Assembly (NCBI GenBank): GCA_964407075.1
Contig: CAYOUE010000025.1
Coordinates: 1 to 25,329 of the forward strand
Direction: 5' to 3'
DNA length: 25,329 nucleotides
Source of the DNA: JAHQVI01 sp964407075
GTDB taxonomy: Bacteria > Pseudomonadota > Alphaproteobacteria > Rhizobiales > Rhodomicrobiaceae
Positions 1 to 7,931 of the stretch are shown piece by piece. A program made the translations under genes and the position numbers. Numbering within the stretch: the stretch's first letter is position 1; every line of letters begins with the position of its first letter. Under the pieces are notes generated by a model that saw nothing but the letters and a program-made list of their open reading frames with translations, did no database searches and was not told where the DNA came from.

Positions 1-164
1 TCATAGACGCGCACCGGCGGCTCGTCCGCGCTTGGCGCCAGCGGGATCTCGCGCAGCGGCACGCTGAGGCCGTCGAGTTGCGCATAGACCTTGCGCGATC
101 CGGTTATCGGACCGGTGGTCACGCGGAAAGGCTCGATCGCGCCGGGGCGGTGCGGCTTGTTCAT
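1..164 (-). CDS. thiC: Phosphomethylpyrimidine synthase ThiC, 5' end only
   Basis: This is the N-terminal part (54 complete codons) of a gene that leaves the window at base 1. The translation begins MNKPHRPGAIEPFRVTTGPI and continues through SRKVYAQ, VPLREI and a PSADEPPVRVYD stretch, the usual N-terminal signature of ThiC. ThiC is the radical-SAM enzyme that rearranges aminoimidazole ribotide into hydroxymethylpyrimidine phosphate for thiamine synthesis. The catalytic core and its C-terminal Fe-S cysteines lie outside the window. The ATG at 162-164 is preceded by a GGAG ribosome binding site about eight bases upstream. A TPP riboswitch lies in its leader, which independently supports the identification and implies repression by thiamine pyrophosphate. 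Confidence 0.9.
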   Translation of the reverse strand, partial: MNKPHRPGAIEPFRVTTGPITGSRKVYAQLDGLSVPLREIPLAPSADEPPVRVY

Positions 165-261
165 GTGTCGTCTCCAATTACGGAAAGGCGGCCGGAAAGA
201 TGAGGCTGCGAGCGGATCCGGCAGGCTTTAAGACCAGGACAGGGGAAGAAAATCATGTCGG

Positions 262-361
262 TCGCTCCGTCCCTACGCCGGTTCTAGCCGGATCAGGTTC
301 TAAGAGTGGCCGGGCGGCGTCAGCCCAGTCTCAGCCGCCTGCCGGCGGCCCCCCTCGGGTA
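262..361 (-). promoter_or_regulatory. TPP riboswitch (THI element) in the thiC leader
   Basis: Read on the minus strand, the stretch holds the conserved TPP aptamer blocks in the right order: a GGGG-rich 5' arm, the GGCTGAGAC block (around 324-336), then CTTAGAACCTGATCCGG (around 286-303), a TAGAACCGGCG hairpin arm and the closing GTAGGGA (around 269-277). These are the pyrimidine-sensing and pyrophosphate-sensing helices. It lies about 100 bases before the thiC start, where such elements normally sit. No strong T-tailed terminator is visible between aptamer and start codon, so control is more likely at translation initiation; that point is inference. Exact ends are approximate because the P1 helix is not obvious. 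Confidence 0.93.
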
Positions 362-404
362 TGCATGAGTGTGCATCTGAACCGCGCAGATTGCAAGCGG
401 GGCG

Positions 405-1196
405 CTACTCGGCGGGCGAGTTTCCGGTCTCGGCAGTCTTGTCCGCCTCGACAACGCCGACGATGGGCCCCATCGCGAAACCGGCGTCGCTGCGCCCAAG
501 CGCGGGCGCATGAATACGTGAAATGGTGCCGTCGAGATAGAGCGCGTTCGGCGTCTTCAGTTCGTCGCGGAACAGCCGCGCAAAGCTATCGAAACTGACG
601 AGGCTGTCTGACAGGACGAAAATCACCTGCCCGTCCCTGGTGACGCCAACGCCGTTGCGGCGCTTCTTCGACGGCGAGTCCGGTATGAAGCGCGGATGGA
701 TTTTTCCTTCGATCACAAGCATCGGCCCGGATTGCGTGGCGAAGCGGACCTTGCGCTTCGACTTGAGGAATGCGCCGGTCTCCTGAACGCCCGCGCGCCC
801 GTCCGCGGCGATATAGAAGATGCCGTTGGGCTTGAGATGGAAATTGCCCGGTCCGTCCTTCGTATTCGCGCTCTTGAGCGTCGCCCCGTCCTCCACGAAC
901 AGCCCGACCGGCGAGCGGTCGGCGTGATACATGCCCGCATTCATGGCGAAGCGGAGCGTATCGCCGCGCGCGGTAAGGCTCCGTTGCAGAGATGTGAAAT
1001 GCCGGTAGTAATTGCCGTCCCCGTCCTGAAGGAACAGCCTGATCCGGTGCTCGCGCGGATCGAAACGGCAGATCAGCAACCTCTCATCGGCGCCGATCCG
1101 GTTTTCGCAGGCGGTATGCGGCGTACGATCTCCGGCATCAGCCATCGCGCCCGAACCCAGGACCGCCGCAAATAACATCGTCAGCAATATCCGCAT
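405..1196 (-). CDS. Secreted phosphodiester glycosidase family (DUF2233) protein
   Basis: The protein is 263 residues from the ATG at 1194-1196. It starts with a signal peptide (MRILLTMLFAAVLGSGAMA, cleavage expected after about residue 19), so it acts in the periplasm or outside the cell. The body has the pattern of the DUF2233 / NAGPA-like phosphodiester glycosidase family: AMNAGMY, PVGLFVEDG, GPGNFHLKPNGIF, TQSGPML, RRNGVGV and a late ALYLDG motif. Family members cleave sugar phosphodiesters in eukaryotes; bacterial substrates are mostly unknown, so the enzyme activity is inferred. A longer reading starting at 1289 would overlap the end of maeB; I prefer 1196 because the signal peptide begins there and a GGGGACAGGG stretch lies upstream. 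It follows maeB by 28 bases and is probably co-transcribed with it. Confidence 0.8.
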   Translation of the reverse strand: MRILLTMLFAAVLGSGAMADAGDRTPHTACENRIGADERLLICRFDPREHRIRLFLQDGDGNYYRHFTSLQRSLTARGDTLRFAMNAGMYHADRSPVGLFVEDGATLKSANTKDGPGNFHLKPNGIFYIAADGRAGVQETGAFLKSKRKVRFATQSGPMLVIEGKIHPRFIPDSPSKKRRNGVGVTRDGQVIFVLSDSLVSFDSFARLFRDELKTPNALYLDGTISRIHAPALGRSDAGFAMGPIVGVVEADKTAETGNSPAE

Positions 1197-1224
1197 CCGT
1201 ATCCCTGTCCCCGCGTCAATCAGG

Positions 1225-3534
1225 TTATCCAGCCGCAACGGCCTCACCGCTTTCGGCTCTACGCTGCGCCGCCGCGTCGGCCGCCGCAAGCGCGGTCATG
1301 TTCACGATCCGGCGCACGCTGGTGTTCGGATCGACGATGTGGACCGGCTGCGCCGCGCCGAGCAGGATCGGCCCCACCGTAATGCCGTTGCTGACCGCCA
1401 TGCGCAACAGCCCATGCGCGATATTGGCGGCGTCCAGGTTCGGCATCACCAGCAAATTCGCGTTTCCCGGGACGCGCGCTCCGGTGAATGCGGCGTCCAT
1501 GACCCGGGACGAGAGCGCGGCGTCGCCCTGCATCTCGCCTTCGACGGTCAGCTCCGGCGCGGCCTGCTCGACAATAGCCAGCGCGTCACGGACAGTTTGC
1601 GCCTGAGCGCATTCCGACGATCCGAAACTGGAATGCGACAGCATCGCTATACGCGGCGTCAGGCCGAAACGCCGCACTTCCTCTGCGGCCAGAATTGCGA
1701 TCTCCGCCAGTTCCTCCGCATTCGGATTGAGATTGACTTGCGTGTCGCAGATGAAAATCTGCCGCTCGGGCAGCATAATCATGTTCATTGCGGCGAACAG
1801 TTTCACGCCGGGCCGGGGTCCGATGACGTCGCGCACCTCTCGCAGATGATCGAAATAGACGCCGGTCGTGCCGCATAGCATGGCGTCGGTGTCGCCGCGT
1901 TGGAGCAGCATCGCACCGATAAGCGTAGGACGGGTTCGCATGGCCTCTTTCGCGATGGCGGGCGTTACGCCCTTCCGCTTGGTCAGTTCGTAATAGCCGG
2001 CGACCAGTTCGCGATAGCGTTGATCGCTCAGAATGTTCACCGCTTCGCAATTCTCTCCGACCCGCAGCCGCAGGCCATAACGGCGGATGCGCTGCTCGAT
2101 GACGTCCGTCCGCCCCAGCAGCACCGGATAAGCCAGCCCCTCATCGACGACGACCTGGGCGGCGCGCAGGACATTCTCCTCCTCGCCCTCTGCATAGAGC
2201 ACGCGTTGCTCGGAGGCTTTCGCGGCGTCGAAGACCGGCTTCATGCTCGCCCCGGAACGGTAGACGAACTGCGCCAATGTCTGGCAATAGGCGTTCCAGT
2301 CCGTGATCGGACGGGTTGCGACGCCGCTGTCCATCGCCGCCCTCGCCACGGCCGGCGCAATCTTGACGATAAGGCGGGGATCGAACGGTTTCGGGATCAG
2401 ATAATCCGGGCCGAAGCCAGTGGGGTGTTGCAAGTAGGCTTCGGCGACAATGTCGGAAACCTCCGCATGAGCCAGATCGGCGATAGCGGTGACGGCTGCT
2501 TTCTTCATGTCCTCGTTTATCGCCGTGGCCCCGACATCGAGCGCACCCCGGAAGATGAACGGAAAGCACAGCACATTGTTGACCTGGTTGGGATGATCGG
2601 AGCGCCCGGTGCCGATCAGCGCGTCCGGCCGGACCTCGCGCGCGACATCCGGGTCGATTTCCGGCGTCGGATTGGCGAGCGCCATGATGATAGGGACATC
2701 GGCCATGCTGCGGATCATCTCGGGCTTCAGCACATTGCCTGCGGAGAGGCCGAGGAAAATATCCGCGCCCTCCACGATCTCCGAGAGAGTCCGCGCCCCG
2801 GTTGGCTGAGCATAGCGGGCTTTTTCCGGGTCCATGTTTACGGTGCGCCCTTCGTAGACCACGCCGTCAATGTCGGAGACGAAGATGTTTCCGCGCTGCA
2901 TCCCGAGGCTGCACAGGAGATCGAGACATGCGAGCGCCGCCGCTCCCGCGCCCGATACTGCCAGCCTTGCCTTCGAGATATCCTTTTCCGCAAGCCGCAG
3001 CCCGTTCAGGATTGCGGCGGCGACGATGATCGCCGTGCCGTGCTGGTCGTCATGAAACACCGGGATCTTCATCCGCGCGCGCAGCGTGCGCTCGATGTGA
3101 AAGCATTCCGGAGCCTTGATGTCCTCCAGATTGATGCCCCCGAATGTCGGCTCAAGCGCAGCCACGATGTCAATGAATTTGTCCGGATCGGTCTCGGCGA
3201 CCTCGATGTCGAAGACGTCGATTCCCGCGAACTTCTTGAACAGGCATCCCTTGCCCTCCATGACCGGCTTGGAGGCGAGCGGACCGATATTGCCGAGGCC
3301 GAGCACGGCGGTGCCGTTGGTGATGACAGCAACGAGATTGCTGCGCGAGGTAAGTTCGGCGGCCTGTCCGGGATCTTCGGCGATGGCGGTGCACGCATAG
3401 GCTACGCCCGGCGAATAGGCCAGAGACAAGTCGAGCTGGTTCAGAAGCCCGGTTGTCGGCGTAACGGAGATCTTTCCCGGCGTCGGCAGCCGGTGATAGT
3501 CGAGCGCGGCTTCCCTCAGGGTCTTTTCATCCAT
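1225..3534 (-). CDS. maeB: NADP-dependent malic enzyme with phosphotransacetylase-like C-terminal domain
   Basis: This 769-residue protein catalyses oxidative decarboxylation of malate to pyruvate in the cytoplasm, linking the TCA cycle to gluconeogenesis and NADPH supply. Residues 1 to about 425 are the malic enzyme part: Tyr40 in SLAYSPGVAY, the Lys of VMEGKGCLFKKF near 95, the metal-binding NLEDIKAPE (about 135-143) and HDDQHGTA (161-168), and the nucleotide loop VSGAGAAALA (193-202). Residues from about 430 to 760 resemble phosphate acetyltransferase; in this family that domain is regulatory (acetyl-CoA sensing) rather than catalytic. The length matches the MaeB family. The ATG at 3532-3534 is the natural start, with the conserved N-terminus directly after it. 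The last residues form an Ala-rich tail. Confidence 0.95.
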   Translation of the reverse strand: MDEKTLREAALDYHRLPTPGKISVTPTTGLLNQLDLSLAYSPGVAYACTAIAEDPGQAAELTSRSNLVAVITNGTAVLGLGNIGPLASKPVMEGKGCLFKKFAGIDVFDIEVAETDPDKFIDIVAALEPTFGGINLEDIKAPECFHIERTLRARMKIPVFHDDQHGTAIIVAAAILNGLRLAEKDISKARLAVSGAGAAALACLDLLCSLGMQRGNIFVSDIDGVVYEGRTVNMDPEKARYAQPTGARTLSEIVEGADIFLGLSAGNVLKPEMIRSMADVPIIMALANPTPEIDPDVAREVRPDALIGTGRSDHPNQVNNVLCFPFIFRGALDVGATAINEDMKKAAVTAIADLAHAEVSDIVAEAYLQHPTGFGPDYLIPKPFDPRLIVKIAPAVARAAMDSGVATRPITDWNAYCQTLAQFVYRSGASMKPVFDAAKASEQRVLYAEGEEENVLRAAQVVVDEGLAYPVLLGRTDVIEQRIRRYGLRLRVGENCEAVNILSDQRYRELVAGYYELTKRKGVTPAIAKEAMRTRPTLIGAMLLQRGDTDAMLCGTTGVYFDHLREVRDVIGPRPGVKLFAAMNMIMLPERQIFICDTQVNLNPNAEELAEIAILAAEEVRRFGLTPRIAMLSHSSFGSSECAQAQTVRDALAIVEQAAPELTVEGEMQGDAALSSRVMDAAFTGARVPGNANLLVMPNLDAANIAHGLLRMAVSNGITVGPILLGAAQPVHIVDPNTSVRRIVNMTALAAADAAAQRRAESGEAVAAG

Positions 3535-3671
3535 CGATCGGGCCTGCTTGCTGTTCGTGACGTTCAGGAATCAGCTTACAGCTTCACGCAGCCGCGCGTA
3601 AGCCCGCGGGGGCGTATGGAGGCACAAGCCGGGCGCTTGAACTGCTGCCGCTGCGCTGACCTGCTCCCGCG

Positions 3672-4478
3672 TCAGTCGTCTTCCGAACAGCCTGCGACCA
3701 TCGCGATGGCGAGGCAATCGACCTGTGCCGCGCCCGCATCGAGCAGAGCCTGCGCGCAGGCGTTCAGGGTCGAGCCTGTCGTGATGACGTCGTCGATCAG
3801 GAGTATTCGCCTGGTCATGATTTTGGACGCAAAGCCGCTTCGGACCGCAAAAGCGCCGGAAACATTTGCGGGACGTTCGGCCTGCGACAGTCCGGCCTGG
3901 CTCGCCGTGTGCCTGGTGCGGAGAAGCGTGGCGCAGTCGGCCGGAATTCCGGTCAGCCGTGAAAGGATCTGCGCCAGGACTGCCGACTGGTTGAAGCGGC
4001 GCTGATACAGCTTGCGCCGGTGCAGCGGGACAGGAATCAGCACGTCCGCGTCCCGTAAAAGCTCGGCGCCGGCCGCCTGCATCAGCCGCGCGAACATGCC
4101 TGCTGCCTCGTGCCGGTCGGAATATTTAAACCCATGGATCAGGTGGCGCATGACGCCGCTGAAACGCGCCGCAGCCCTCGCGCGGCGGAACACCGGCGGA
4201 TTGCGCAGGGCGGCCGTGGAGATGGCCGGTCCGTCGCCGTCATCGCCGGAAACGTGGAGCGGCAGGCCGAGACGGTCGCATACGGGCGGGGTGATGAAAG
4301 CCACATCCCGCCAGCAGGTTGCGCAAAGAACGCCATGATCGCAGACCGGCTCGTGACAATTGACGCAGACCGGCGGCAGGAGCAGATCGGCGGCGTAACG
4401 CAGATGCCCCTGCGTCCAGCGGCCCAGATCGGCAAACATGACCTTGAGATCGCCCGCGGGGCGCATTTCTGCTTTCAT
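3672..4478 (-). CDS. comF: ComF family phosphoribosyltransferase-like protein
   Basis: The protein is 268 residues from the ATG at 4476-4478. The N-terminus carries a zinc-ribbon with cysteines at about 38, 41, 52 and 55 (CVNC...CATC). A ComF core follows, with HGFKYSDRHEAAGMFARLM, the conserved VLIPVPLHRRKLYQRRFNQS (about 147-166) and the PRPP-binding loop ILLIDDVITTGSTLNA (225-240). Family members assist DNA uptake during competence or are of unknown role in non-competent species, so the exact job is open. The ATG at 4494-4496 is an alternative start; the track start at 4604 is unlikely because it would overlap the divergent methyltransferase gene. The comF / methyltransferase divergent pairing recurs in alphaproteobacteria. 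Confidence 0.87.
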   Translation of the reverse strand: MKAEMRPAGDLKVMFADLGRWTQGHLRYAADLLLPPVCVNCHEPVCDHGVLCATCWRDVAFITPPVCDRLGLPLHVSGDDGDGPAISTAALRNPPVFRRARAAARFSGVMRHLIHGFKYSDRHEAAGMFARLMQAAGAELLRDADVLIPVPLHRRKLYQRRFNQSAVLAQILSRLTGIPADCATLLRTRHTASQAGLSQAERPANVSGAFAVRSGFASKIMTRRILLIDDVITTGSTLNACAQALLDAGAAQVDCLAIAMVAGCSEDD

Positions 4479-4566
4479 CTGCGTCCGCCAAGCCATTCGC
4501 ACTTTCGCATCAGCGTAATGCAGCCTAAATCTGGGACAAGATCGTAGAAACCGTAAGGCTTTCGCC

Positions 4567-5460
4567 GTGGGCGTTCCGCACCTTTTCGACAAATCGCTGC
4601 TCATGCGCCGCCGCGCCCGCGCCGCCGCGGCGGGCGGTATGCCCGGATTTCTGCTCGAACGCGCAGCCTCCGACTTGGCGGAGCGGTTAGCCGCCGTCCA
4701 GCGCCGCTTTTCACGGGTCCTGGTGCTGGGCGCTCAGAACGGCGTCCTGACGCGCGAGGTTGCGCGTTCGCAGCCAGGCGCGGAGCTTCTCGTCTCGATG
4801 GAGGCGAGCGCCCCGCTTCTTGCGCAATGCCCGACGCCCCGCGTCCAGGCGGATGAGGAAGCGCTGCCATTCCGGGATGGCGCTTTCGACCTGATCGCAT
4901 CGGCCCTGTCGCTGCAGTTTGCGAATGATCTGCCGGGGGCGCTGATCCAGATCCGGCGCGCGCTCAAGCCGGACGGGCTGTTTCTCGGCGCGCTGATGGG
5001 CGGCGCGACGCTTCGGGAATTGCGCGAAGCGTTCGGGCAGGCCGAGATCGAGCTGGAAGGCGGTCTCAGTCCCCGCGTCTCGCCGATGGCCGATCTGCGC
5101 GATTTCGGCGTCCTTCTTCAGCGGGCCGGTTTCGCTCTGCCGGTCGCGGACAGCGATTGCGTCACCGCGACCTATGAAACGCCGCTGGCCTTGATGCGCG
5201 AACTGCGCGCCATGGGAGCGGGCAATGTTCTTCAAGCGCGCAGGAAGACGCCGCTGCGCCGCGCCACGCTGAACCGGGCGATGGAAATCTACCGGGAGAG
5301 TTTCGCAGCGGGCGGCGGGCGGGTCAGGGCGAGCTTCGAGATCATTCACCTGTCCGGCTGGTCGCCGCATGAAAGCCAGCAGAAGCCTATGAAGCCAGGC
5401 TCGGCGCAGGCCCGGCTCGCCGATGCACTCGGGGTTCCGGAGCGCCGGCTGAAAGGTTGA
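4567..5460 (+). CDS. SAM-dependent methyltransferase, BioC/NDUFAF5-like
   Basis: This is a 297-residue class I methyltransferase. It begins at a GTG codon with an AAGG about ten bases upstream; the following HLFDKSLLMRRRARAA is typical of this family's N-terminus. The SAM-binding part is VLVLGAQNGVLTREVA (around residues 55-70), with the acidic VSMEAS after it and the LPFRDGAFDLIASALSLQFANDLPG block (motifs II/III) near 100-125. RALKPDGLFLGALMGG and TLRELREAF resemble BioC and mitochondrial NDUFAF5, which hydroxylates an arginine in complex I. Substrate cannot be read from the sequence; a role in respiratory complex assembly is an inference from the family. It is divergent from comF, sharing about 90 bases of intergenic DNA. 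Confidence 0.82.
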   Translation: MGVPHLFDKSLLMRRRARAAAAGGMPGFLLERAASDLAERLAAVQRRFSRVLVLGAQNGVLTREVARSQPGAELLVSMEASAPLLAQCPTPRVQADEEALPFRDGAFDLIASALSLQFANDLPGALIQIRRALKPDGLFLGALMGGATLRELREAFGQAEIELEGGLSPRVSPMADLRDFGVLLQRAGFALPVADSDCVTATYETPLALMRELRAMGAGNVLQARRKTPLRRATLNRAMEIYRESFAAGGGRVRASFEIIHLSGWSPHESQQKPMKPGSAQARLADALGVPERRLKG

Positions 5461-5605
5461 TCGCATGGATTTCCCGGCGCGTTACGGCTTCGATCCCACG
5501 CCAGAATGACAATAGTTTCATTAATTTTACGCATGTCCTGCTTCTTGCCATAACTTGCCGCTAAATGTGCCGGCATGGTCAGGCTGCGGCCGTTTTCACC
5601 GGAAT

Positions 5606-7918
5606 ATGGACATCATGGCTTCCGACGAGCAAAAAGACCGTCCGTTCTTCTCCCGCGGCTCGCACAAGTCGCTCATGGTGACGCTTGAAGAACAGGCCGA
5701 ATCCGAGCGGGAGCGCTTGCGCGGGGTGACAGACCGCGGCTATGGCGAAACGCCGTCCGAGGGCGCCGTCCGCGAAGAGCCGCTGCCGAGTTTCATCGTC
5801 AAGGAGCAGGAGGCGCAGCGGAAAACCGCCGCATCCGCAGGGTCCGACGCAGCAAATCCTTCAGGCGCAGGCCGGTTCGGACGCCTGTTCCGGAAAAAGT
5901 CCGCGAGGAAGACCCGGCCCGCGCCCGAACCGCGGATCGTGAAGAAACCGCGGTCCTTCAAGGTGCGCGCCGCGCGCTTCGTGCTGTATTGGGGATTCGT
6001 GGCCGCGATCTGGTTCGCCGTCGTGCTCGTCGGGGCCGTGACGGTCTATTCGCTGATGGCCGAGGATCCGCTTTCCGCGGGCCTCGCCAAACAGCCGGCA
6101 AAGATCACTATTCTCGCCGCCGACGACAGGGTCATATCCGAAAAGGGCATGAGGCGGAGTCACGTCAGGCTCGAAGAGATGCCGGAGCATATGGTTCAGG
6201 CCGTGCTCACGACCGAAGACAGACGTTTTCATTATCATTTCGGCTTCGACCCCATCGGCATCACGCGCGCCTTCATTCGCAATTACCGCGCCGGCCGAGT
6301 CGTCGAGGGCGGCAGCACCATAACCCAGCAGCTCGTGAAAGTGCTTTTCCTCAAGCCCGACCGGACTTACTGGCGAAAGATCGAAGAGGTTCTGCTTGCA
6401 CTGTCGCTCGAATACCGTTTCGAGAAGAAGCAGATCCTGGAGCTTTACCTCAACCGCATCTACTTCGGCGCCGGGAATTACGGCGTCGCCGCCGCTTCGC
6501 AGCACTATTTCGGCAAGGACGTCAGCGAGATCGGGCTTTATGAGGCCGCCATGCTCGCAGGGCTGATCCGCGCGCCGAACCATTATGCGCCGACGAACAA
6601 TTACGAACGCTCGCTGGAGCGGGGCAGAGTCGTGCTGACCGCGATGCGCTCCAACGGCGATATCCCCGACAGCGTTTATTTCGAGACGATCGACAATCCG
6701 CCGCCCCTGCGCACGCATCTGCCCGCCGAGAGCTATGGTTTCGTGATTGACGCGGTGATGCAGCAACTGCCTGAACTGGGTCTGGACCTGGAGGCGGATA
6801 TGGTCGTCGAGACCACCATCGACTACGAGCTTCAGGCCGTCGTGCAGCGCACGCTACAGGACCATATGGACCGTGAAGGCCCGGACTATAATGCCGGCGA
6901 AGCTGCCGCTGTCGTCATCGACCGCGAAGGTGCTGTCAGGGCTCTGATTGGCGGGCGCGACTATCAGAAAAGCCAGTTCAACCGTGGATTGCGGAGCCAG
7001 CGCCAGCCCGGCTCGACTTTCAAGCCCTTCGTGTTCCTCACCGCGCTCGAAAAGGGCCTGACGCCGGAGTCAAGGGTCCATGACGGCCCCCTGCGCATCG
7101 GCAACTGGGAGCCCGCGAATTACAATGACCGCTATCATGGCGATGTGACGCTGCGCGAGGCGCTGGCGAAGAGCATGAACACGGTGTCGGTGCGGCTGAC
7201 GGAATGGGCCGGGCGCGAGGAGGTCGTGAAGACCGCGCACCGGCTCGGCATCGCCGCGAAACTGGAGCCGAACGCTTCCATCGCGCTCGGCACGTCCGGC
7301 GTATCCCTTCTGGAGCTGGCCTCCGCCTATGTGCCATTCGCCAATGGCGGCTTCAGCGCAAGGCCGCATATCATCAAGATCGTGAAAGATGCGCGCGGTG
7401 AGGTCATTCATGACGTCGGCCGCACGAACTGGGGCCGCATCGTCAGTGAGCGCCCTGTTGCGGAAATGAACGATATGCTGACCGCGACCATCCTTTACGG
7501 CACTGCAAACCAGGGGTCGCTCGATCCGCATCCGGCGGCCGGCAAGACCGGCACCGGGCAGGATTACCGCGACGCATGGTTCATCGGCTACACGGCGCAC
7601 TACGTCGCGGGGGTATGGCTGGGCAATGACGACTTCACGCCGATGAAGCGCGTCACGGGCGGCTCGCTGCCGACAAAGATCTGGCGCGACATCATGGTTT
7701 ACGCCCACCTTAACAAGGAGCCGGCTTTCCTGCCGGGGACAAATCATCTCGCCGGGCGGGATCGCCCCCGGCAACCTTCGGGCAACTCGATCTGGGACAA
7801 CCTGTTCAGCGAAACAGGAACGATCAGGCGGGAGGATACAACCCTGGGCACGCCTGTCGCCAGTTCCCGCGAGAGCGCTCCGAGACGGTCGTGGTTCGAA
7901 GAGTTCTTTTCGCAATAG
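5606..7918 (+). CDS. Class A penicillin-binding protein 1A (transglycosylase/transpeptidase)
   Basis: About 770 residues. A hydrophilic cytoplasmic tail of roughly 120 residues precedes one transmembrane helix (about 125-150). The glycosyltransferase 51 domain follows with TTEDRRFHYHFGFDP (catalytic Glu near 204) and GGSTITQQLVK. The penicillin-binding transpeptidase domain shows all three motifs: STFK (active Ser near 470), SMN (523-525) and KTGTG (from 647). It polymerises and cross-links peptidoglycan at the inner membrane's outer face. I start at ATG 5606; ATG 5615 is an equally possible start three codons later, while the TTG at 5555 is unlikely. The gene is monocistronic-looking, ending 13 bases before the convergent aminopeptidase gene. 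Confidence 0.93.
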   Translation: MDIMASDEQKDRPFFSRGSHKSLMVTLEEQAESERERLRGVTDRGYGETPSEGAVREEPLPSFIVKEQEAQRKTAASAGSDAANPSGAGRFGRLFRKKSARKTRPAPEPRIVKKPRSFKVRAARFVLYWGFVAAIWFAVVLVGAVTVYSLMAEDPLSAGLAKQPAKITILAADDRVISEKGMRRSHVRLEEMPEHMVQAVLTTEDRRFHYHFGFDPIGITRAFIRNYRAGRVVEGGSTITQQLVKVLFLKPDRTYWRKIEEVLLALSLEYRFEKKQILELYLNRIYFGAGNYGVAAASQHYFGKDVSEIGLYEAAMLAGLIRAPNHYAPTNNYERSLERGRVVLTAMRSNGDIPDSVYFETIDNPPPLRTHLPAESYGFVIDAVMQQLPELGLDLEADMVVETTIDYELQAVVQRTLQDHMDREGPDYNAGEAAAVVIDREGAVRALIGGRDYQKSQFNRGLRSQRQPGSTFKPFVFLTALEKGLTPESRVHDGPLRIGNWEPANYNDRYHGDVTLREALAKSMNTVSVRLTEWAGREEVVKTAHRLGIAAKLEPNASIALGTSGVSLLELASAYVPFANGGFSARPHIIKIVKDARGEVIHDVGRTNWGRIVSERPVAEMNDMLTATILYGTANQGSLDPHPAAGKTGTGQDYRDAWFIGYTAHYVAGVWLGNDDFTPMKRVTGGSLPTKIWRDIMVYAHLNKEPAFLPGTNHLAGRDRPRQPSGNSIWDNLFSETGTIRREDTTLGTPVASSRESAPRRSWFEEFFSQ

Positions 7919-7931
7919 CTCGGGGAGAACG

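Noticed and set aside
1900..4005. A 701-codon plus-strand open frame
   Set aside because: It runs antisense to maeB and the end of comF; its translation is Arg/Asp/His-rich with no recognisable domain, a typical GC-rich shadow frame.
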